In this document: piece after piece, positions 1-3,482 of the stretch
Numbering within the stretch: the first letter of the stretch is position 1
Layout: each line of letters starts with the position of its first letter
NCBI GenBank assembly: GCA_012800685.1
Contig: JAAZIT010000169.1
Coordinates: forward strand, 1-5,241
Source: Clostridiales bacterium
GTDB taxonomy: Bacteria > Bacillota > Clostridia > Oscillospirales > Ruminococcaceae
Reading direction: 5' to 3'
DNA length: 5,241 bases
The notes under the pieces: model-generated
What the model saw: the letters and a program-made list of their open reading frames with translations, nothing else
What the model was told of the DNA's origin: nothing
Databases searched by the model: none
Translations under genes and position numbers: made by a program

Positions 1-414
1 TACCTGTGATTGTTGCGGATAGTCTTGATTTGTATTATTTTTGGTATTATATTGGTTACCAGCCAGTGGCTTTTGTGGATAAGTTTGATTTGTTCTAGTT
101 TGTCCACCGTTATAATGCCTATTATACTTTCTGTCATATGCCATGGTTGTAGGCTTATTAGTTGTATATGGTTGCGTAAATGAAACATCTTCGTTATAAA
201 TACTGCTTCTTTCGCTTTCGAGTTCTTTTAAGAAATCACTTTTTTCTTCGCCTAAAAATGTTGAAGAACCCCATTTTTTATGGCTATGCAGGTCGGAAGA
301 TAAATCGCCACAATTAATGGATTCCTCTCGTGATGTAAAGCACTCTGGACAAATTGCAGAATCATTTCGTTTAAATTTGTACCCACAAACAGTGCACTTT
401 TTTATTTTACTCAT
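1..414 (-). CDS. Zinc-ribbon protein of unknown function, partial (C-terminus beyond left edge)
   Basis: An open frame of 138 codons runs from an ATG at 414 to the window edge without a stop. A ribosome-binding site GGGGG (423-427) sits 8 nt before the ATG. The N-terminus holds a treble-cysteine-pair zinc ribbon, C7-x2-C10-x11-C22-x2-C25, with the phrase KKCTVCGYKFKRNDSAICPE. A polar middle follows (SHKKWGSSTF, then an acidic stretch LKELESERSS at about 63-72). From about residue 78 the chain is low-complexity and rich in Asn, Gln, Thr, Tyr and Pro, with TNQTYPQ at 108-114 echoed by TNQDYPQ at 128-134. No membrane segment is visible in the part seen; one could follow. It starts 23 bp after the ispE stop, so it is probably the last visible gene of that operon. 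Small zinc-ribbon proteins with disordered tails are common in clostridia, but the function is unknown and I assign none. Confidence 0.8.
   Translation of the reverse strand, partial: MSKIKKCTVCGYKFKRNDSAICPECFTSREESINCGDLSSDLHSHKKWGSSTFLGEEKSDFLKELESERSSIYNEDVSFTQPYTTNKPTTMAYDRKYNRHYNGGQTRTNQTYPQKPLAGNQYNTKNNTNQDYPQQSQV
14..93. repeat. Imperfect 20-bp direct repeat, 60-bp period, inside the zinc-ribbon gene
   Basis: The segment 14-33 (tgcggatagtcttgatttgt) recurs at 74-93 (tgtggataagtttgatttgt), exactly 60 bp apart with 17 of 20 bases identical. On the coding (minus) strand these encode the TNQDYPQ and TNQTYPQ phrases, 20 residues apart. The intervening residues (KPLAGNQYNTKNN) are Asn-rich. 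This could be the beginning of a degenerate 20-residue tandem repeat continuing beyond the left edge; only two copies are visible. Confidence 0.55.
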
Positions 415-437
415 TAACCTAACCCCCTATAAAAGTA

Positions 438-1322
438 TCAGTCTATTATACAGCCCTCATTAACAGGTTTAACAATTGTTTTGAAGTAATCATCATTATC
501 ATCAAAATGCTTTAGGCAATCTTTAGCCTCCTTTTTGCTTTTGAAAAGTCCAAAAACTGCCGAACCGCTACCAGTCATTGCAGAGCCTAGTGCATTGTTT
601 TTATTCATTATATTTTTAATCTCTTCTATTTCCTCTAAATATGTTGCACGCTCCAAACCGTTGAAAAGATTTTTTGAAATTCCTTCTAAATCACTTACAA
701 CAAGTGACGCAATCATGTCGTTTAAATCTGATTTCGGGGGATTTTCGATTGCATCAAACTTTTTATAGCTTTCTGGCGTTGATATGCTGCAATTTGGTTT
801 TATTATTAATATAAAACAGTCTTTCAAATCAGGAAGAGGGGTTAAAATCTCACCAATTCCCTCACACAGCACAGTTCCACCAGTTAGGCAGAAGGGAACA
901 TCAGCACCTAGCTTTTCACCAATATCGCATAGAATTTCTTTTGAATAATCAGTTTCGTACATCTGATTAAGTGCGATAAGAGTCGCCCCACAATCAGAGC
1001 TTCCCCCAGCCATTCCAGCCATGGAGGGAATATTTTTTTCAACTGAAATTATTATTCCCTTAGGGGTAACCTTGCTGTATTCATAAAAAGCCATACAAGC
1101 TTTATAAATGAGGTTTGTTTTGTCCTTAGGAAAATCATCTCTTTCACATAGAAGAACTACATCTTGATCAGGTGATTGTGAAAAAGAAAATCCAAGCTTG
1201 TCATAAAGAGAAACCGACTGCATTATTGATTTCAAAGTGTGATATCCGTCTGGTCGCTTTCCCACCACGTCAAGAACTAAATTAATTTTGGCAGGGGCTT
1301 TTATATTAATGGTTTGAGCCAT
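438..1322 (-). CDS. ispE: 4-diphosphocytidyl-2-C-methyl-D-erythritol kinase (IspE)
   Basis: This cytoplasmic GHMP-family kinase uses ATP to phosphorylate the 2-hydroxyl of CDP-methylerythritol, the fourth step of the MEP pathway to isopentenyl diphosphate. Its 294 residues fit the family (E. coli IspE has 283). The N-terminal signature APAKINLVLDVVGKRPDGYH (residues 9-28) contains the conserved lysine K12. The glycine-rich ATP loop is at 98-115 (IPSMAGMAGGSSDCGATL), where the usual GLGGGSSDAA reads GMAGGSSDCG. GADVPFCLTGGT (139-150) supplies the catalytic aspartate D141, and the third GHMP motif TGSGSAVFGLF lies at 250-260. The ATG is preceded by AAAGGA (about 1328-1333) at normal spacing. 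It starts 13 bp after the aminotransferase stop, so it is co-transcribed with it. All catalytic residues are present and the gene looks intact. Confidence 0.97.
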   Translation of the reverse strand: MAQTINIKAPAKINLVLDVVGKRPDGYHTLKSIMQSVSLYDKLGFSFSQSPDQDVVLLCERDDFPKDKTNLIYKACMAFYEYSKVTPKGIIISVEKNIPSMAGMAGGSSDCGATLIALNQMYETDYSKEILCDIGEKLGADVPFCLTGGTVLCEGIGEILTPLPDLKDCFILIIKPNCSISTPESYKKFDAIENPPKSDLNDMIASLVVSDLEGISKNLFNGLERATYLEEIEEIKNIMNKNNALGSAMTGSGSAVFGLFKSKKEAKDCLKHFDDNDDYFKTIVKPVNEGCIID

Positions 1323-1335
1323 GTTATTCCTTTCG

Positions 1336-2520
1336 TTATACGTTATTTATCAGGTTGTTTTCATCAAGAAATTCACCAATTCGTTTTAGGGCTTCTTTTA
1401 AGTGATTTAGGGAATAAGCATATGAGACACGAATAAATCCCTCTCCACACTTTCCAAATGCATCACCTGGAACAACGGCAACTTTCTTTTCCAATACTAA
1501 CTTTTCACAAAATTCCTTGCTTGAGAGTCCTGTTACTTTGATTGATGGGAATACATAGAAAGCACCCTCAGGGCTAAAGCAGGTAAGTCCTAGCTTGTTA
1601 AAAGCATCAACAATATATCTTCGTCTCATGTTGTATTCTGACACCATTTTTTCAACGTCATTGTGGCAGTGTTTAAGGGCCTCAACAGCAGCATATTGGC
1701 TTGTTGTTGGCGAACACATAATTGCGTACTGATGAATTTTTAGAACATGCTCTAATATTTCTTCAGGACCAGCCATAAATCCAAGTCTCCAGCCAGTCAT
1801 AGCAAAGCTTTTGGAAAAACCGTTTATAACAATAGTGCGTTCTTTCATTCCATCGCATTGAGCGATAGAATAGTGTTTTCCACCATAAGTAAGCTCACTA
1901 TAAATTTCATCAGAGACAACAATAATGTCTTTGTCCTTTAAAACCTTAGCAATTTCATCAAGGTCTTCTTTTCTCATAACAGCTCCAGTTGGGTTGTTAG
2001 GGAAAGGAAGTATAAGTATTTTAGTTTTATCAGTTATTTTAGCTTTAACTTCATCAGCTGTAAGCTTAAACTGGTTTTCAACCTTTGTTTCAATTGAAAC
2101 AGGAACGCCACCACACAGTGCAACGATTGGTGAATAACAAACAAAGCATGGCTCAACTATAAGAACCTCGTCACCAGGCTCAACAATCGCTCTAATAGCA
2201 AGGTCAATAGCTTCAGAACCACCAACAGTAACTAAGATTTCATTTTCTGGGCAATAGCTTGTCTTAATTGTATCTTCAAAATATTTTGCAATTTGCTGAC
2301 GTAACTCTAAAAGTCCAGAGTTAGCAGTGTATATTGTCTTCCCTTTCTCAAGGGTGGATATTGCAGCTTTTCTAATTCTCCATGGAGTTTTAAAATCAGG
2401 CTCGCCAACCCCAAGGGAAATAACGCCCTCAAGGTTTTGAGCAATATCAAAGAATTTTCTTATCCCTGATGGTTTCATATCCATAGCGGCCTTAGAAAGA
2501 ATCTTATCATAATTTATCAT
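1336..2520 (-). CDS. PLP-dependent class I/II aminotransferase (fold type I, aspartate/aromatic aminotransferase-like)
   Basis: This is a 394-residue cytoplasmic aminotransferase that moves an amino group between an amino acid and a 2-oxoacid through pyridoxal phosphate. Motifs appear in family order: LGVGEPDF (36-43), YTANSGLLELR (64-74), the cofactor-phosphate turn GGSEAI (100-105), PNNPTG (174-179, N176 on the cofactor), SDEIYSEL (203-210, D204 against the ring nitrogen and Y207), and the Schiff-base lysine K237 in NGFSKSFAMTGWRLGF (233-248). EGAFYVFP (318-325) and R364 in FIRVSYA, which binds the substrate carboxylate, complete the set. The length is usual for subgroup I-gamma (AspC/PatA/AraT-like). 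Motifs alone cannot separate aspartate, aromatic and N-acetyl-diaminopimelate aminotransferases, so I give no symbol. Its ATG overlaps the stop of the Lrp-like gene as ATGA. The nearest ribosome-binding-like GAGG (2533-2536) is 12 nt away, so translation is probably coupled to the upstream gene. Confidence 0.95.
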   Translation of the reverse strand: MINYDKILSKAAMDMKPSGIRKFFDIAQNLEGVISLGVGEPDFKTPWRIRKAAISTLEKGKTIYTANSGLLELRQQIAKYFEDTIKTSYCPENEILVTVGGSEAIDLAIRAIVEPGDEVLIVEPCFVCYSPIVALCGGVPVSIETKVENQFKLTADEVKAKITDKTKILILPFPNNPTGAVMRKEDLDEIAKVLKDKDIIVVSDEIYSELTYGGKHYSIAQCDGMKERTIVINGFSKSFAMTGWRLGFMAGPEEILEHVLKIHQYAIMCSPTTSQYAAVEALKHCHNDVEKMVSEYNMRRRYIVDAFNKLGLTCFSPEGAFYVFPSIKVTGLSSKEFCEKLVLEKKVAVVPGDAFGKCGEGFIRVSYAYSLNHLKEALKRIGEFLDENNLINNV

Positions 2521-2996
2521 GGGGAAACAAAACCTCTTTCATCAATTTCTTCACCACTGATAACAATACTGTTATCTTTGTATCTTTTTAATACAAAGTG
2601 TGTTGCTGTCGAAAGAACTCCATCAATTGATGCAAGTCTTTGAGCAATAAATTGAGAAATATCACGAATATTTCTTCCAGTAATTGTAACAGCTAGGTCG
2701 TATGCTCCTGACATAAGCCAGCAGGACTCAACCTCATCATATGCGCTAACAGCAATAGCAATTTCGTCAAATCCACTTTGTGAGCGTGGAGTAACCTTTA
2801 GCTCAACGTGGGCAGTAACAAAATCCTCGTCAATCATATCATCGTTAGTGATTGCACTATATCCTCTAATAACACCTGAGGCTTCAAGTGCAGCTATTTC
2901 TTTTTCAATAGTTTTTTCATCAGTATCAAGCAACAATGCAAGCTCGGCGTTTGAAATTCTTGCATTTTTCTTTAGTAGTTTTAATAGAGTGTACAT
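2517..2996 (-). CDS. Lrp/AsnC-family transcriptional regulator
   Basis: This is a 159-residue feast/famine DNA-binding regulator. The N-terminal winged helix-turn-helix spans about 1-50: ISNAELALLLDTDEKTIEKE (14-33) provides the turn and recognition helix, followed by LEASGVIRGYSA (37-48), the typical wing that links to the second domain. The C-terminal ligand-binding/oligomerisation (RAM) domain runs from about 60 to 140 and carries the hallmark SGAYDL (96-101), the glycine-containing loop where amino acids bind in family members. The length is usual for the family. The ATG at 2996 is preceded by GAAAGGA (3006-3012) at 8 nt spacing. It is the first gene of the leftward operon and overlaps the aminotransferase by 4 bp, so the likely effector is an amino acid or oxoacid handled by that enzyme. 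This is inference. Family members often autoregulate, and candidate operator dyads lie just upstream. Confidence 0.95.
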   Translation of the reverse strand: MYTLLKLLKKNARISNAELALLLDTDEKTIEKEIAALEASGVIRGYSAITNDDMIDEDFVTAHVELKVTPRSQSGFDEIAIAVSAYDEVESCWLMSGAYDLAVTITGRNIRDISQFIAQRLASIDGVLSTATHFVLKRYKDNSIVISGEEIDERGFVSP

Positions 2997-3029
2997 TTAA
3001 TCATTTCCTTTCAGTTTAAATATAGGCAT

Positions 3030-3064
3030 AGGTCACTAAAGACCTCGATTGTACATATACAACC
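3030..3064 (-). other. Two adjacent small hairpins/dyads in the 5' leader of the Lrp-aminotransferase operon
   Basis: Read on the minus strand, GGTTGTA-TATG-TACAATC (3064-3047) can form a 7-bp stem including one G-U pair, and AGGTC-TTTAGT-GACCT (3045-3030) forms a perfect 5-bp stem. Both lie between the inferred transcription start (about 3095) and the regulator's ATG. As DNA, the TTGTA/TACAA half-sites 4 bp apart could be an operator, for example for autoregulation by the Lrp-like protein. As RNA they could be minor leader hairpins. Nothing here follows the hairpins as a U-tract, so they are not a terminator. Confidence 0.35.
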
Positions 3065-3101
3065 AAAAATAATATATAACCACATAAATATATATATTAC
3101 A

Positions 3102-3130
3102 ATTATATATTCATTTGCAAAAAAAGTCAA
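3102..3130 (-). promoter_or_regulatory. SigA-type promoter for the leftward Lrp-aminotransferase-ispE operon
   Basis: On the minus strand the -35 TTGACT (3130-3125) and a perfect -10 TATAAT (3107-3102) are separated by 17 bp. The inferred start is near 3095, giving a leader of about 98 nt before the regulator's ATG at 2996. No other convincing promoter was seen upstream of the later genes in this unit, which fits operon transcription. Confidence 0.8.
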
Positions 3131-3134
3131 CCAA

Positions 3135-3148
3135 TATTATGAATAATA
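3135..3148. promoter_or_regulatory. AT-rich perfect dyad between the divergent promoters (possible operator)
   Basis: TATTAT-GA-ATAATA is a perfect 6-bp inverted repeat with a 2-bp centre. It lies just upstream of the leftward -35 (3130) and about 48 bp upstream of the rightward -35 (3196). Lrp/AsnC proteins favour AT-rich dyads, so it could serve the neighbouring regulator, but the local sequence is so AT-rich that chance is a serious alternative. Confidence 0.25.
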
Positions 3149-3195
3149 GCAAAAGGTAACGAGCTTTTTGGTAAAATAAAAAATCGGAAAAACTA

Positions 3196-3224
3196 TTGAC
3201 AAAGAAATATTTATCTGTTATACT
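3196..3224 (+). promoter_or_regulatory. Strong extended -10 SigA-type promoter for the leader and ABC exporter gene
   Basis: A perfect -35 TTGACA (3196-3201) is followed after 17 bp by -10 TATACT (3219-3224), with TG at 3216-3217 forming an extended -10 (TGTTATACT). The inferred start is near A3231, about 249 nt before the exporter start codon. Such a strong promoter followed by a terminator before the gene suggests control after initiation. Confidence 0.85.
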
Positions 3225-3275
3225 AGAAAAATCATTTTGTTTAAATGAAATTTTAAAAGTAAGGGGGCGAACAGC

Positions 3276-3362
3276 GTGAGACTAAATTCAAAAAAGTATG
3301 AAATAATAACATCAAGGTTGTTTGTCCGTTTTTACACGAGCATAGCTTGTGACACGAACTAA
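3276..3362 (+). CDS. Candidate leader peptide (28 residues, GTG start)
   Basis: A GTG at 3276 follows AAGGGGG (3261-3267) with 8 nt spacing, as good a ribosome-binding site as that of the exporter gene. The frame encodes 28 residues beginning VRLNSKKYEI and ending YTSIACDTN, and stops with TAA at 3360-3362. The middle (SRLFVRFY) is basic and aromatic. Codons 10-14 coincide with the 5' arm of the possible antiterminator (3304-3317), and the stop lies in the loop of the second tandem hairpin. A ribosome on this frame would therefore alter the folding of the leader, as in bmrB upstream of the B. subtilis multidrug exporter genes bmrCD. I do not recognise the peptide. The short length means the frame could be fortuitous and the GGGGG part of an RNA fold. 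Confidence 0.4.
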   Translation: MRLNSKKYEIITSRLFVRFYTSIACDTN

Positions 3363-3420
3363 GCTTCGTGTATACTTACGGCTAAATGACTAGAACTTTT
3401 TATGTCCCTGATGTTTATTA
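3304..3420 (+). promoter_or_regulatory. Candidate antiterminator pairing (3304-3317 with 3406-3420)
   Basis: TAATAACATCAAGG (3304-3317) can pair with CCCTGATGTTTATTA (3406-3420) through 13 base pairs, with T3414 bulged and one A-C mismatch (A3315 with C3408). It occupies the complete 5' arm and loop of the terminator, so the two structures exclude each other. The 88 nt between the arms fold into their own hairpins, which would bring the arms together. Confidence 0.55.
3334..3371 (+). repeat. Tandem pair of near-identical hairpins with interchangeable arms
   Basis: ACACGAGCATAGCTTGTG (3334-3351) is followed with no gap by ACACGAACTAAGCTTCGTG (3352-3370). Each folds on itself: 3335-3341 with 3345-3351 (7 bp, one G-U, 3-nt loop) and 3352-3358 with 3365-3371 (7 bp, 6-nt loop). 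Because both begin ACACGA, the first arm (3333-3339) can instead pair with the last (3366-3372), also 7 bp. The region can thus switch between two small hairpins and one long-range stem. Confidence 0.6.
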
Positions 3421-3442
3421 CATCGGGGATTTTTTGTTTTTT
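3404..3442 (+). terminator. Intrinsic terminator in the exporter leader
   Basis: CCCTGATG (3406-3413) pairs with CATCGGGG (3421-3428), 8 bp with one G-U. T3405-A3429 and G3404-T3430 extend the stem to 10 bp. The loop is the 7-nt TTTATTA. Two runs of T follow (3430-3435 and 3437-3442, broken by one G). It ends 37 nt before the exporter start codon, on the same strand and with no gene end nearby to terminate, so it is placed as an attenuator. Confidence 0.85.
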
Positions 3443-3468
3443 AGTAAAATGAATTTATAAGAGAAAGT

Positions 3469-3482
3469 GGGGGATTAACTTG
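3469..3482 (+). promoter_or_regulatory. Ribosome-binding site that selects a TTG start for the ABC exporter
   Basis: GGGGGA (3469-3474) stands 6 nt before TTG at 3480. The first in-frame ATG (3489) would be 15 nt away, too far for normal initiation. TTG is therefore the preferred start, though ATG 3489 would shorten the protein by only three residues. Confidence 0.65.

Larger units (their letters stand above)
3231..3442 (+). ncRNA. Structured attenuator-like leader RNA upstream of the ABC exporter
   Basis: The roughly 212-nt segment between the promoter and an intrinsic terminator can take two exclusive folds. In the first, the terminator hairpin (3404-3430) forms. In the second, 3304-3317 pairs with 3406-3420 and disrupts it. 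The segment enclosed by the second fold can form a short stem CCGT (3326-3329) with ACGG (3378-3381), closing over two tandem 7-bp hairpins (3335-3351 and 3352-3371). The 5' part holds a GGGGG ribosome-binding site and a short reading frame. I compared it by eye with T-box, TPP, FMN, SAM, ZTP, fluoride and ydaO-type elements and saw no matching conserved core. It could be a peptide-coupled attenuator, a ligand-binding leader, or a short stand-alone RNA. Pairings were read by eye, without energy calculation. Confidence 0.6.
2997..3479. other. Divergent intergenic control region (483 bp)
   Basis: The longest stretch without a sizeable gene. From left to right it holds the leader of the leftward operon (2997-3095) with two small dyads, its promoter (3102-3130), an AT-rich dyad (3135-3148), an unassigned AT-rich spacer (3149-3195), the rightward promoter (3196-3224), and the attenuator-like leader with its short reading frame and terminator (3231-3442). 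The two -35 boxes are about 65 bp apart, close enough for one regulator bound between them to affect both directions. Confidence 0.8.

Noticed and set aside
14..93. CRISPR-like repeats
   Set aside because: Only two imperfect copies, in frame inside a protein gene, encoding a repeated peptide phrase; no array.
535..768. Plus-strand open frame of 77 codons inside ispE
   Set aside because: It lies opposite the coding strand of a clearly intact ispE, has no ribosome-binding site and no recognisable protein features.
1925..2137. Plus-strand open frame of 70 codons inside the aminotransferase gene
   Set aside because: Antisense to conserved catalytic motifs of the aminotransferase; composition is what a mirrored coding strand gives.
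2999..3086. Small upstream reading frames in the leader of the Lrp-like gene (ATG at about 3086 and at about 3028, minus strand)
   Set aside because: Neither ATG has a ribosome-binding site at proper distance, and the codons look like chance in AT-rich sequence.
3240..3259. AT-only inverted repeat near the start of the exporter leader
   Set aside because: Only A-T pairs in a locally AT-rich run; too weak to call a structure.
3231..3442. Known riboswitch or T-box in the exporter leader
   Set aside because: No T-box TGGNACCGCG sequence and no recognisable core of TPP, FMN, cobalamin, SAM, ZTP or fluoride elements. Kept only as an unclassified leader.
3443..3479. Separate promoter for the exporter gene downstream of the terminator
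   Set aside because: Only a TATAAG-like hexamer (3456-3461) is present, with no -35 at suitable spacing and too little room before the ribosome-binding site.
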